Part shown: in pieces, positions 24,652 to 33,818 of the stretch
Numbering within the stretch: the first letter of the stretch is position 1
Layout of the letters: the number at the start of each line of letters is the position of its first letter
Origin: Seohaeicola saemankumensis
Lineage (GTDB): Bacteria > Pseudomonadota > Alphaproteobacteria > Rhodobacterales > Rhodobacteraceae
Assembly (NCBI RefSeq): GCF_021021435.1
Contig: NZ_JAINWI010000003.1
Span: forward strand, 286,722-350,721
Reading direction: 5' to 3'
Length of the DNA stretch: 64,000 nt
Notes under the pieces: generated by a model
Seen by the model: only the letters and a program-made list of their open reading frames with translations
The model's database searches: none
Told to the model about the DNA's origin: nothing
Position numbers and translations under genes: made by a program

Positions 24652-27474
24652 ATGGCCAAGAAAATGCTAATCGACGCCACACACGCGGAAGAGACCCGCG
24701 TTGTTGTGGTGGATGGAAACAAAGTCGAAGAGTTTGATTTTGAATCTGAAAACAAGCGCCAGCTAGCTGGCAATATCTATCTGGCAAAAGTCACGCGGGT
24801 TGAACCCTCGCTGCAGGCAGCTTTTGTGGATTACGGCGGAAACCGTCACGGTTTTCTGGCCTTCTCGGAAATCCACCCGGATTACTACCAGATCCCCGTC
24901 GCCGACCGTAAGGCGTTGATGGAGGAAGAACAGGCCTATGCCGACGCGCAGCGCCGCGAGGATGACGAGGAAAAACCACGCTCCAGCCGTTCGCGCTCGC
25001 GGTCCGGTGGACGCAACCGCGCGGAATCCGTCAAATCCGACGACGTTGTTGCAACCCGCGATGCGGAAGGCGATGAAATCGCCGGTATGGAGACCATCGA
25101 CCTCGACGAGGCCGATATCGCCGAGGGCACATCGCCGATGGAAGTGGTTGGCGAGACTCCGGTCGAAGAGCCTGAAAACGAACTGCCGGGCGATGAAGAG
25201 GATGATGACGGTCTGGTCGAGACGATGGAGCGCGATGACAGCATCGAATCCGTCGCGGATGATGACGACGCCGAAGATATCCGCCCTGTCCGCAAGCCCC
25301 GTGCACGGCGCTACAAGATCCAGGAAGTCATCAAGGTCCGGCAGATCCTGTTGGTGCAGGTCGTCAAGGAAGAACGCGGCAACAAGGGTGCTGCACTGAC
25401 CACCTATCTGTCGCTGGCCGGTCGTTATTGCGTGTTGATGCCCAACACAGCCCGTGGCGGCGGTATCAGTCGCAAGATTACGAATGCCGTGGACCGCAAG
25501 AAGCTCAAGGAAATCGCCAACGAGATCGACGTGCCGCAAGGTGCAGGTCTGATCGTGCGAACTGCTGGGGCCAAGCGCACAAAGACCGAGATAAAGCGCG
25601 ATTATGAATATCTGTTGCGCCTGTGGGAGCAGATCCGCGAGTTGACGCTGAAATCCATTGCGCCTGCGAAAATCTATGAAGAGGGCGATCTGATCAAACG
25701 CTCGATCCGCGACCTTTACAGCCGCGAGATTGACGAGGTGCTGGTCGAGGGCGAGCGCGGTTACCGCATTGCCAAGGACTTCATGAAAATGATCATGCCG
25801 TCCCACGCTGTGAACGTGAAACACTACCGCGACCAGATGCCGCTTTTCGCGCGCCATCAGGTCGAAAGCTATCTTTCCTCGATGTTCAACCCGACCGTGC
25901 AGTTGAAATCGGGCGGTTATATCGTGATCGGCGTGACAGAGGCGCTTGTCGCCATCGACGTCAACTCGGGGAGGGCCACCAAGGAAGGCTCGATCGAGGA
26001 AACCGCCCTCAAGACCAACCTTGAAGCCGCCGAGGAAGTGGCCCGTCAGTTGCGCCTGCGCGATCTGGCAGGTCTGATCGTGATCGACTTTATCGATATG
26101 GACGAGCGCCGCAATAACGCCGCCGTGGAAAAGAAGATCAAGGACAAGCTGAAAACCGACCGGGCCCGCATTCAGGTGGGCCGCATCAGCGGCTTCGGCC
26201 TGATGGAAATGTCGCGCCAGCGTCTGCGTCCCGGCATGATCGAGGCGACGACCCAACCCTGCGCCCATTGCCACGGAACCGGTCTGATCCGCTCGGATGA
26301 CAACCTGTCGCTGTCGATCTTGCGCCAGATCGAGGAAGAAGGGGTGCGCCGCCGCTCGCGCGAGGTTCTGGTGAAAGCCCCCGTGGGCATCGCCAACTAC
26401 CTGATGAACATGAAGCGCGACCATATTGCCCAGATCGAAGGGCGCTATGGCCTGTCGGTGCGGATCGAGGGTGATCCCGTTTTGATCAGCCCCGATTTCA
26501 CGATGGAGAAGTTCAAGACAGCCACCCGCGTTGTCGTCGAACTGCCGCAGATCGTATCGACGGACTCCGCGTCGATGGATGAGGCGGAGAGCGGTGTGTC
26601 AGCATGGGATCTGGAAGAGGCTGAAGAGGCCGCGGCAGAAGCCGCCGCAGCAGCCGCGGCCGGTTCAGAACGCAGCGAGCAGGCCGAGCGTAGCCCGCGC
26701 AATCCCGAGACCACGGATGAAGAGGGCAAGCCCAAGAAGCGCCGTCGGCGTCGTCGGCGTGGTCGCTCGAAATCGAATGCCGATGGTGAAAACGGCAACG
26801 ACAACGGCAATGACGAGGATAACGGTGCAGATGAGGGCGATGACGCTGCAGAAGACGCAGATGATCACGCCACGCCTGCCGTTGCTGTAGCAAAGCCGGT
26901 TGCCGAGACTGTAGCAGAGGCTGAGGCTGAGGCAGAGGCAGAGGCAGAAGAACCTGTCGCGGAACCTCCAGCGGAGAAAGCTCCGCGCAAGACCGTGACG
27001 CGCACGAGGTCGGCATCGAGCCGCGCCAGCACCGCGGATAAAGCGGCGGATGAAACCAAGGACAAGCCCGCCGCCAAAGCGCCGGCGAAACCACGCGCAC
27101 CAGCCAAGCCCAAGGCAGCCGCAACCAAGACCGCAACGCCCAAAGCGCCGACAAAGGCAGCCGCGGCGAAAGCGGCGGCCGCAGCAGAATCTGGCAAGGG
27201 CGAAGTCGCTGACAAGCCAGCGGCCAAGAAGCCGGCGACCCGCAGTCGCGCGGTCAAACCGGCCAAGGATGCAGTGGTCGAGACGACACCCGACAAGGCT
27301 GAAGTCGCCGCTCCCGTTGCCGAACCCATAGCATCTGCGCCCGCAGAGGCACCCGTGGCACCGCAGAAAGAAGTGGCTGAGACCGTTGCGCCGTCGCCAG
27401 CGCCCGCTAAGGCCGAAGCAGTCGAAGAAGCCGACAAGCCCAAGCGCAAAGGCTGGTGGTCTTTGGGCCGCTAA
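24652..27474 (+). CDS. rne: Ribonuclease E
   Basis: Core endoribonuclease of the degradosome, about 940 residues, starting at 24652 (MAKKMLIDATHAEE). The S1 domain (about 35-270) is split by an acidic, Arg/Ser-bearing insert from roughly residue 85 to 220, common in alphaproteobacterial RNase E. The catalytic DNase-I-like part has 'AIDVNSGRATKEGSIEETA' and 'GLIVIDFIDMDERRN', with two Mg-binding Asp, followed by the zinc link CAHCHGTG. The last 300 residues are Ala/Lys/Glu/Pro low-complexity with an Arg-rich patch (KKRRRRRRRGRSK), the scaffold for partner proteins and RNA. Confidence 0.96.
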   Translation: MAKKMLIDATHAEETRVVVVDGNKVEEFDFESENKRQLAGNIYLAKVTRVEPSLQAAFVDYGGNRHGFLAFSEIHPDYYQIPVADRKALMEEEQAYADAQRREDDEEKPRSSRSRSRSGGRNRAESVKSDDVVATRDAEGDEIAGMETIDLDEADIAEGTSPMEVVGETPVEEPENELPGDEEDDDGLVETMERDDSIESVADDDDAEDIRPVRKPRARRYKIQEVIKVRQILLVQVVKEERGNKGAALTTYLSLAGRYCVLMPNTARGGGISRKITNAVDRKKLKEIANEIDVPQGAGLIVRTAGAKRTKTEIKRDYEYLLRLWEQIRELTLKSIAPAKIYEEGDLIKRSIRDLYSREIDEVLVEGERGYRIAKDFMKMIMPSHAVNVKHYRDQMPLFARHQVESYLSSMFNPTVQLKSGGYIVIGVTEALVAIDVNSGRATKEGSIEETALKTNLEAAEEVARQLRLRDLAGLIVIDFIDMDERRNNAAVEKKIKDKLKTDRARIQVGRISGFGLMEMSRQRLRPGMIEATTQPCAHCHGTGLIRSDDNLSLSILRQIEEEGVRRRSREVLVKAPVGIANYLMNMKRDHIAQIEGRYGLSVRIEGDPVLISPDFTMEKFKTATRVVVELPQIVSTDSASMDEAESGVSAWDLEEAEEAAAEAAAAAAAGSERSEQAERSPRNPETTDEEGKPKKRRRRRRRGRSKSNADGENGNDNGNDEDNGADEGDDAAEDADDHATPAVAVAKPVAETVAEAEAEAEAEAEEPVAEPPAEKAPRKTVTRTRSASSRASTADKAADETKDKPAAKAPAKPRAPAKPKAAATKTATPKAPTKAAAAKAAAAAESGKGEVADKPAAKKPATRSRAVKPAKDAVVETTPDKAEVAAPVAEPIASAPAEAPVAPQKEVAETVAPSPAPAKAEAVEEADKPKRKGWWSLGR

Positions 27475-27497
27475 GCCTTAGCTACCAGTGAAGCCAA

Positions 27498-27527
27498 GAA
27501 AAACCGCCCCACGGGGCGGTTTTTTCT
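27498..27527 (+). terminator. Rho-independent terminator after rne
   Basis: AACCGCCCC and GGGGCGGTT pair around a 3-base loop (27502-27522) and are followed by a T run. The A-run on the other side could let it also serve the converging TusA-like gene. Confidence 0.87.
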
Positions 27528-27569
27528 TATCGGCGATAATGCCTTTCACTGCCCCTTGACCCGCATGCG

Positions 27570-27815
27570 TCAGGACGGACCCTTGCGAAGACGGTAGACG
27601 ACATGATCGCTCGCTTCTCGCAGGTCCAGAAACTCATGGCCGGATTGCGCGCAGAAATGCGGCACGTCCACAATCGCTGCCGGATCGCTGGCCAACAGCC
27701 GCAGAACCGCCCCCTCAGGCAAGGTCCCAAGAGCCTTGCGCGCTTTCAGGACCGGCAGGGGACACAGCAGCCCGATCGCATCAATCTCGGTTTCATCTTG
27801 CATGGGCTGTCTCAT
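27570..27815 (-). CDS. TusA-like sulfurtransferase
   Basis: Small SirA/TusA-fold protein of about 81 residues with the active-site Cys18 in 'GLLCPLPVLKARKAL', the hallmark CPxP motif. Such proteins pass sulfane sulfur as a persulfide. The start at 27815 (MRQPMQDE) has GAGAG eight bases upstream; the Met at 27803 is an alternative. It is divergent from ccdA with about 80 bases between starts, which suggests a shared redox or sulfur theme but no specific partner. Confidence 0.88.
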   Translation of the reverse strand: MRQPMQDETEIDAIGLLCPLPVLKARKALGTLPEGAVLRLLASDPAAIVDVPHFCAQSGHEFLDLREASDHVVYRLRKGPS

Positions 27816-27896
27816 AAAAGCGCTCTCACGCGCTGTCCACAAGGATGTGACAAAGCCGCGCGTGACCTTATCCCCAGGATACCGTAAGGCTTTGCC

Positions 27897-28649
27897 ATGT
27901 TCGGAATCGAAATCATCGACGCAGGCTTGATGCCCGCCATGATCGTGGCCCTTTTTGCGGGGGTGCTGTCCTTTCTCAGCCCCTGCGTTCTGCCGATTGT
28001 GCCGCCCTATCTGGCCTATATGAGCGGGGTTTCACTGGCCGATTTGCAAAACGGCAAGGAAGGTCGCAACCGCGCCTTGTTGCCGGCGCTGTTCTTTGTG
28101 ATGGGCCTGTCGACGGTGTTCCTGTTTCTGGGGTTCACCGCATCAGCGATTGGCGTGGCCTTCCTACAATATCAAAGCTATTTCAATACCGTAGCGGGCA
28201 TTCTTGTGATGGCTTTCGGGGCGCATTTCATCGGTGTCTACCGTATACCCTTTCTGGACCGCGAGGCACGGCTGGATGCCGGTGACCGGGGCGGTTCGGC
28301 GTTTGGAGCCTATATCCTGGGCTTGGCTTTCGCCTTCGGCTGGACACCCTGCATCGGCCCGCAACTCGGCGCGATCCTGTCGATTGCCGCATCCGAAGCG
28401 TCCGTCACGCGCGGAACCTTCCTGCTTGGGATCTATGCGGCGGGGCTTGGCATCCCTTTCTTGCTGGTCGCGGCCTTCCTGCCAAGGTTGAAAGGTGTCA
28501 TGGGCTGGATGAAACGCCACATGGACCGGATCGAGAAAGTCATGGGTCTGTTGCTCTGGACCATCGGGTTAATGATGCTCACAGGCGGCTTCTCGGCCTT
28601 TTCCTTCTGGCTGCTGGAAACCTTCCCCGCATTGGCCGTTCTGGGCTGA
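27897..28649 (+). CDS. ccdA: Cytochrome c biogenesis thiol transporter CcdA
   Basis: 250 residues and six membrane helices. The redox Cys pair is visible: Cys30 in 'LSFLSPCVLPIVPPY' and Cys152 in 'FGWTPCIGPQLG', as in the short CcdA form of DsbD. It moves electrons from cytoplasmic thioredoxin to periplasmic thiol proteins for cytochrome c maturation. Length and motif positions match the family. The next gene starts about 85 bases downstream and appears functionally unrelated. Confidence 0.93.
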   Translation: MFGIEIIDAGLMPAMIVALFAGVLSFLSPCVLPIVPPYLAYMSGVSLADLQNGKEGRNRALLPALFFVMGLSTVFLFLGFTASAIGVAFLQYQSYFNTVAGILVMAFGAHFIGVYRIPFLDREARLDAGDRGGSAFGAYILGLAFAFGWTPCIGPQLGAILSIAASEASVTRGTFLLGIYAAGLGIPFLLVAAFLPRLKGVMGWMKRHMDRIEKVMGLLLWTIGLMMLTGGFSAFSFWLLETFPALAVLG

Positions 28650-28733
28650 CCGCCTTGCGACCAGTCTGCGCCTCGCAAATGCCTTACACATACCGGAAAG
28701 CTGCGTTACCATACCTTCGGTAACGAGGTGCGG

Positions 28734-29987
28734 ATGAGCAGTATGTCCCCGAAAAAAGTCCTGCGGCGCAGGGTGTTCTATATTCCCGGCTATGATCCGA
28801 TCCATCCGCGACGCTACCGCGAACTGTATCGCAAGGAAGGCGCTACACAGGCGGCGATCTCGGGCTATGATATCGCCTTGCGACCCAAAACGGACGGCGG
28901 TGCTTATGGCTGGCAGGTCGAGGGGCGCTTCGGGGCGGATCGCATCGACATGACCTGCGAGGTGCTGGTCTGGTCAGATATCGTGCGCGACAGCATGTCC
29001 AACACCATCCTGTCGACCTATCTGCAACTGTTGCGAACCGCGTGGATCTATGTCGGCAGCGGTGCGCTGGCGCGATTGATGCGCTTGCGGAAAGGACCGG
29101 TGATTGCCGCGCTCTATCCGGTGGTGTTCCTGCTGGCACAGCTTGCTCTGGCTCTAGTGGCAGGATGGGCCGTGGTCCGGCTGTCGGCCGGACTGACAGT
29201 TTGGGCAGGATGGGATGGGGCCTTGGGTGGCACGCTGCTGCACCTTGGTGCCTTCTGCGGCGCGCTTGGTCTGGCTTGGGCCATCCTGCGCTGGTTCCGC
29301 GCGCGTGACGGTCGCTTTTTTGCCTATTACCTGATGCATGACTATGCGTTTTCGGCGCATTTGCGCGGAGCCAATCCGCCTGCGCTGGAGCAGCGGATGC
29401 AGGAATTTGGACATGCCATCGCCGCGGCCCTGCGCGACCCTGTGGACGAGGTGCTGGTTGTGGGCCATTCATCCGGCGCACATCTGGCGGTGTCGGTGCT
29501 GGCCGATCTGATCCGTGCGGGGCGGGTGCCGGACGAAGGGCCAGACCTGGCTTTTCTGTCCTTGGGGCAGGTGGTGCCGATGCTGTCTTTTCTGCCGCAG
29601 GCTCATCGCCTGAGGGCGGATTTGCAGTATCTCAGTGAAAGCGCTGCCCTGACTTGGGTTGATGTCACAGCCCCCGGTGATGGCTGCGCTTTCGCGCTTT
29701 GCGATCCGGTCGCTGTCTCGGGCGTGGCGCGCGCGGGCAAACGCTGGCCGCTGGTCCTGTCGGCAGCTTTTACACAAACCCTCAGCCCTGCGCGCTGGAA
29801 AGAACTCCGCTGGCGGTTCTTCCGGCTGCATTTCCAGTATCTCTGTGCCTTCGATCGTCCGGGGGACTACGACTATTTCGCCATCACAGCGGGTCCTGTC
29901 ACCCTTGCCGCGCGCTATGACGGGCGGGCGCCTTCGAAATCGCGGATCGAAAGGTCTGTGTCCGGTCATGTCTCGGTGGCGGCATGA
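28734..29987 (+). CDS. Membrane-embedded alpha/beta-hydrolase-like protein
   Basis: About 417 residues. The N-terminal part opens with 'RRVFYIPGYDPIHPRRYRELYRKEG', an early beta-strand-loop typical of hydrolases. Two hydrophobic helices lie near 124-146 and 160-184, and the nucleophile elbow GHSSG follows at 244-248 (Ser246). The family is usually annotated as hypothetical or lipase-like. The start at 28734 has GAGG at good spacing; GTG at 28728 is possible. The stop overlaps the P450 start by four bases, so the two are co-translated and may act on one substrate, an ester or lipid that is released and then hydroxylated. Confidence 0.78.
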   Translation: MSSMSPKKVLRRRVFYIPGYDPIHPRRYRELYRKEGATQAAISGYDIALRPKTDGGAYGWQVEGRFGADRIDMTCEVLVWSDIVRDSMSNTILSTYLQLLRTAWIYVGSGALARLMRLRKGPVIAALYPVVFLLAQLALALVAGWAVVRLSAGLTVWAGWDGALGGTLLHLGAFCGALGLAWAILRWFRARDGRFFAYYLMHDYAFSAHLRGANPPALEQRMQEFGHAIAAALRDPVDEVLVVGHSSGAHLAVSVLADLIRAGRVPDEGPDLAFLSLGQVVPMLSFLPQAHRLRADLQYLSESAALTWVDVTAPGDGCAFALCDPVAVSGVARAGKRWPLVLSAAFTQTLSPARWKELRWRFFRLHFQYLCAFDRPGDYDYFAITAGPVTLAARYDGRAPSKSRIERSVSGHVSVAA

Positions 29988-31360
29988 CGCAACTGCCACC
30001 CAAACCCCCTGTGCGCCCTGACAAGGTGTCGCTCTGGCGGTATATGCGGCTCTTTCGCGAGGATATCCTGTCGGCACAACCCGCGCGCCTGTATCGCGCG
30101 TGGATGGCCGAGTTCCGCACGCCGTTTTTTCGATCCTATCTGGCGAACCAACCCGAACTGGTCCGGCTGGTGCTGAAGGAACGGCCCCGCGACTTTCCCA
30201 AATCCATGCGCGTGGCTGAAGGCTTGCGGCCCTTGCTGGGCAATTCGGTCTTTCTGACCAATGGCGACGTCTGGGAAAGGCAAAGGCGGATCATTGATCC
30301 GGCCTTCGAGGGGGGACGCCTGCGCGACACTTTTCCGGCGATGCGGGATGCCGCACAGGCCGCAGTCGCGCGGTTAGGCGGACAGGTTGAGGCGCATGGC
30401 CACACCCCGATCGAGGTCGAGGAGGTCACCAGCCATGTTGCGGCGGATGTGATTTTCCGCACGCTGTTCTCGATCCCGATCGAGAACGAGACAGCGTCAC
30501 GTGTGTTCCATGAATTCCGCGAGTATCAACGCAGCCAGCCGATCCTGAATATCGCGGCATTCCTGCCTGTGCCGCGCTGGTTTCCCCGTTTCCATCGCCG
30601 CAGTACAAGGCGCACAGCCGCCGCGATCCGCGGCCTGATCACGGCCCTGACCGCAGCACGACGGCACGAGATCGACGCTGGCAACGCCCCTGACGATCTG
30701 GCCACCAAGATCATGACAACCGCCGATCCAGAAACGGGTGCGCATTTCAGTACCGACGAGATGGTGGATCAGGTGGCGATTTTCTTTCTGGCAGGCCATG
30801 AGACAAGCGCATCCGCGCTGGCATGGACGCTGTACCTGCTGGCGACCCATCCCGACTGGCAGGACCGGATCGCCGAAGAGGCGCAGGCGCTGGACGAGAT
30901 GGATTTTTCCGCAGTGTCACGCCTCAGGATCAGCCGCGATGTGTTCCGCGAGGCGTTGCGCCTCTATCCGCCCGTGCCGATGATGGTGCGCGAGACCTCC
31001 TGTCCGGAACGTCTGCGAGACCGCGATGTGGCTCCAGGCGCGCAGATCGTGATCAGCCCGTGGCATCTGCACCGCCATACACGGCTGTGGGATAACCCCG
31101 ACGGGTTCGATCCTGCCCGTTGGGGTACCGAGAATGGCAAGGGCTGCCTGCGCGAGGCGTTCATCCCGTTCTCGACCGGCGCAAGGGTGTGCACAGGCGC
31201 GGGCTTTGCGATGGTCGAGGGGCCGTTGATCCTGTCGATGCTGGTGCGCGCCTTCCGGTTCAAAGCGGTGGCGGAGCGTGTGCCGGTGCCTGTCGCGCAT
31301 CTGACGGTACGGGCGAAGGAGGGTATCTGGTTGCAGATCACCCCACGCGATCAACTGTGA
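29984..31360 (+). CDS. Cytochrome P450
   Basis: 458 residues. The I-helix oxygen-binding motif AGHETS is at 270-275, ExxR (EALR) at 323-326 and the haem loop 'PFSTGARVCTGAGFAM' holds the thiolate ligand Cys403. The N-terminus is a short soluble lead, as in bacterial P450s, though the length and 'RLYPPVPMMVRE' segment recall fatty-acid (CYP102/CYP4-like) clans. No ferredoxin or reductase gene is adjacent. It is translationally coupled (ATGA) to the hydrolase-like gene. It converges with the RHH gene, ending ten bases inside that gene's 3' end. Confidence 0.92.
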   Translation: MTQLPPKPPVRPDKVSLWRYMRLFREDILSAQPARLYRAWMAEFRTPFFRSYLANQPELVRLVLKERPRDFPKSMRVAEGLRPLLGNSVFLTNGDVWERQRRIIDPAFEGGRLRDTFPAMRDAAQAAVARLGGQVEAHGHTPIEVEEVTSHVAADVIFRTLFSIPIENETASRVFHEFREYQRSQPILNIAAFLPVPRWFPRFHRRSTRRTAAAIRGLITALTAARRHEIDAGNAPDDLATKIMTTADPETGAHFSTDEMVDQVAIFFLAGHETSASALAWTLYLLATHPDWQDRIAEEAQALDEMDFSAVSRLRISRDVFREALRLYPPVPMMVRETSCPERLRDRDVAPGAQIVISPWHLHRHTRLWDNPDGFDPARWGTENGKGCLREAFIPFSTGARVCTGAGFAMVEGPLILSMLVRAFRFKAVAERVPVPVAHLTVRAKEGIWLQITPRDQL

Positions 31361-31581
31361 TGTGACGCCGCACGGTAATGGCGCAGGACATAGACGCGGA
31401 TGGCCGAGGCAAGCCCGATATCAGCCTCGCGCGATTCATCAATTTGCGCCGCCAAGACATTGATTGGAATGTCTTTACTTGTCGCAATATCTCGAAGTGC
31501 CTGCCAGAAGTCGGGCTCGAGGGTGACACTGGTGCGGTGACCGCGTAATGTCAGGGAATGTTTGACGGGACCGCCTGTCAT
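31351..31581 (-). CDS. Ribbon-helix-helix domain protein
   Basis: 76 residues with an RHH-type segment: 'HRTSVTLEPDFWQALRDIA', then a helix-turn-helix to residue 55 and 'IRVYVLRHY' at the end. Likely a small DNA-binding regulator or partner. Its ATG overlaps the stop of the DUF4169 gene (ATGA), so it is the third gene of the fumC operon. Its last ten bases overlap the end of the P450 gene on the other strand. Confidence 0.83.
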   Translation of the reverse strand: MTGGPVKHSLTLRGHRTSVTLEPDFWQALRDIATSKDIPINVLAAQIDESREADIGLASAIRVYVLRHYRAASHHS

Positions 31582-31754
31582 GGGGCCTTGCGATGCGCGT
31601 CCAGCACGCGCTGCATCTGTGCGGCTTTGGCTTTCTCAAGATCTTTGTCAGCCTTGCTGCGCCCGAATTTCACGGCGTTCTCGTCTGCGCGGGCCTTGGC
31701 TTCGGCCCGCGCCTTGTCTTTTCGTACACGGTTCAGACTGACCGGTGTGCTCAC
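31578..31754 (-). CDS. DUF4169 small basic protein
   Basis: A 58-residue gene that starts at GTG 31754 within the fumC stop (GTGA) and ends inside the RHH start (ATGA). The protein ([12 protein letters not shown]..) is dominated by Ala, Lys and Arg with '[12 protein letters not shown]' near the middle, which matches DUF4169: an N-terminal 'NLRRARK' type motif and a 'KFGR(T/S)KA' centre. Probably one long charged helix. Function unknown; the two 4-base overlaps show it is translated with fumC. Easily missed because it is short and lacks ATG. Confidence 0.82.
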   Translation of the reverse strand: MSTPVSLNRVRKDKARAEAKARADENAVKFGRSKADKDLEKAKAAQMQRVLDAHRKAP

Positions 31755-33145
31755 CCCTTGGGTCCGATCATGTCTTCGGGGCGCACCACGCGGTCAAATG
31801 TCTCCGCGTCCACAAGACCCAGCGCGATGGCTTCTTCCTTCAGCGTCGTGCCGTTCTTATGCGCGGTCTTGGCGACCTTGGTGGCATTGTCATAGCCGAT
31901 CGTGGGCGCAAGTGCGGTGACCAGCATCAGCGATTCTTTCATCAGCTTGTCGATCCGCACCACATTGGCTTGCGTGCCTACCACCATGTTATCTGTAAAC
32001 GATCCCGCCGCATCGCCCAGAAGCTGCATGCTTTGCAGCACGTTATAGGACATCATTGGGTTATAGACGTTCAATTCGAAATGGCCTTGCGATCCGGCAA
32101 AGCCAACGGCGGCGTCATTGCCCATCACATGCGCGCAGACCATGGTCAGCGCCTCGGCCTGCGTCGGGTTGACCTTCCCAGGCATGATCGACGATCCCGG
32201 CTCGTTTTCGGGCAGAATCAACTCGCCCAGACCGGACCGCGGGCCGGACCCCAGAAGGCGCATGTCATTGGCGATCTTGAACAACGATCCCGCCACGGTT
32301 TTCAGCGCGCCCGAGAACATGACCATCGCGTCATGGGCGGCCAGCGCCTCGAACTTGTTGGGGGCCGTAACGAAGGGCAGGCCGGTAATACCCGCGATTT
32401 CCGCTGCAACCTTTTCAGCAAAACCGACCCGCGTGTTCAATCCGGTGCCAACAGCCGTACCACCCTGTGCCAGTTCATAGATATCGGGCAGGCAAGCCTC
32501 GACCCGTTCAATTCCCTTTTTCACCTGATGGGCATAGCCGCCGAATTCCTGCCCCAGCGTGAGCGGGGTCGCATCCTGCGTATGGGTGCGGCCGATCTTG
32601 ATGATATCCTTGAATTCATCAGATTTCGCAACCAGTGCGGCGTGGAGTTTGCGCAGACCTGGCAACAGCGTGTCACGCGCCATCATGCCGATGGCGACAT
32701 GCATCGCGGTCGGGAAAGTGTCGTTGGATGACTGGCCCATATTGCAATGGTCGTTCGGGTGGACAGGGGATTTCGATCCCATAACGCCGCCCATGATCTC
32801 GATCGCGCGGTTCGAGATCACTTCGTTCGCGTTCATGTTTGACTGTGTGCCCGATCCGGTCTGCCAGACGACAAGCGGAAAGTTGTCGTCGAACTTGCCC
32901 TCGATCACCTCGGTCGCGGCTTGCTGGATTGCTTTGGACAGGTTTGCATCCAGATCACCGAAACTTTCATTGACGATGGCAGCGGCTTTCTTGATCACGC
33001 CCAGCGCGCGCACGATGGCGATGGGCTGGCGTTCCCAGCCGATGGGGAAGTTCTGGATAGAGCGTTGCGTCTGCGCGCCCCAGTATTTGTCGGCTGGAAC
33101 GTCCAGAGGGCCGAAGCTGTCGGTCTCTACGCGGATATTGGTCAT
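31751..33145 (-). CDS. fumC: Fumarate hydratase, class II
   Basis: Reversible hydration of fumarate to malate in the citric acid cycle. 464 residues with '[13 protein letters not shown]', '[11 protein letters not shown]', '[18 protein letters not shown]', '[10 protein letters not shown]' and the signature '[11 protein letters not shown]', all intact, as in oxygen-stable homotetrameric FumC. Two tiny genes follow with 4-base overlaps. sspB lies about 110 bases upstream on the same strand. Confidence 0.97.
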   Translation of the reverse strand: MTNIRVETDSFGPLDVPADKYWGAQTQRSIQNFPIGWERQPIAIVRALGVIKKAAAIVNESFGDLDANLSKAIQQAATEVIEGKFDDNFPLVVWQTGSGTQSNMNANEVISNRAIEIMGGVMGSKSPVHPNDHCNMGQSSNDTFPTAMHVAIGMMARDTLLPGLRKLHAALVAKSDEFKDIIKIGRTHTQDATPLTLGQEFGGYAHQVKKGIERVEACLPDIYELAQGGTAVGTGLNTRVGFAEKVAAEIAGITGLPFVTAPNKFEALAAHDAMVMFSGALKTVAGSLFKIANDMRLLGSGPRSGLGELILPENEPGSSIMPGKVNPTQAEALTMVCAHVMGNDAAVGFAGSQGHFELNVYNPMMSYNVLQSMQLLGDAAGSFTDNMVVGTQANVVRIDKLMKESLMLVTALAPTIGYDNATKVAKTAHKNGTTLKEEAIALGLVDAETFDRVVRPEDMIGPKG

Positions 33146-33257
33146 GGCCTTGCCCTTTGCGGTGGATTTGCGCCCCTCATACCGGAACGGGCGACAAGAT
33201 CAATATTGTATGCTTTCGCATACCGCATAGAAGCCGGAAAAACGCAGTGGTTTGAGC

Positions 33258-33725
33258 TTATTTGCGGAAGGTATCCAGACGCACGACTTCGGCTTCCTTG
33301 TGACCGCCGGAAGGGTCGCGCGGATCATCGTCATCGCCGTCATCATCCTCGTCTTCCTCCTCGTCCTCGCGGCTATGGGTCTCAAAGCGCAGGCCAAATT
33401 CAACGGAAGGGTCCACGAAAGTCTTGATCGCGTCATAAGGGATATAAAGCGGCTCCGGGTTTTCGCCAAAATTCAGCGAGACCGAGAAACCGTCATCCTG
33501 CACATCCAGATTGTCATACCAGTGCTGCATCACCACCGTCATTTCCGACGGGTACCGGTCGCGCAGCCAATCCGCCAGCTTGGCTTGCGGATGGGTTGTG
33601 TCGAAGGTGATGAAGAAATGATGCGCGCCGGGCAAGCCATGCGCCGCGACATCCTGCAAGACTTCCTGAATCAGGCTACGCATCGCACGATGCATCAGAT
33701 TGCCGTAATCAATGTTGCGCGACAT
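33258..33725 (-). CDS. sspB: SspB, ClpXP adaptor for ssrA-tagged proteins
   Basis: 155 residues. The substrate-binding domain (about 1-115: 'YGNLMHRAMRSLIQEVL', 'HHFFITFDTTHPQA', 'MTVVMQHWYDNL', 'FSVSLNFGENPEPLYIPYDAI') is followed by an acidic linker and the C-terminal ClpX-binding tail 'EVVRLDTFRK'. This is the alphaproteobacterial SspB form. It delivers tmRNA-tagged proteins to ClpXP. Translation starts at 33725 after AAGGGA. The tmRNA gene ssrA is only 1.5 kb upstream, with chrA between them. Confidence 0.93.
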   Translation of the reverse strand: MSRNIDYGNLMHRAMRSLIQEVLQDVAAHGLPGAHHFFITFDTTHPQAKLADWLRDRYPSEMTVVMQHWYDNLDVQDDGFSVSLNFGENPEPLYIPYDAIKTFVDPSVEFGLRFETHSREDEEEDEDDDGDDDDPRDPSGGHKEAEVVRLDTFRK

Positions 33726-33818
33726 ATCGTTTCCCTTGGACCTACGTAGCCAGCATAGGGGATTCGGGATAAAACAAAAGACAGGTGCGCAAAAAATCCC
33801 CCAAGGACAAGAGGGCCG

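Noticed and set aside
26600..27470. Repetitive Ala/Lys/Glu coding in the RNase E tail as a tandem repeat or assembly artefact
   Set aside because: Low-complexity scaffold tails are normal for RNase E; there are no exact repeat units.
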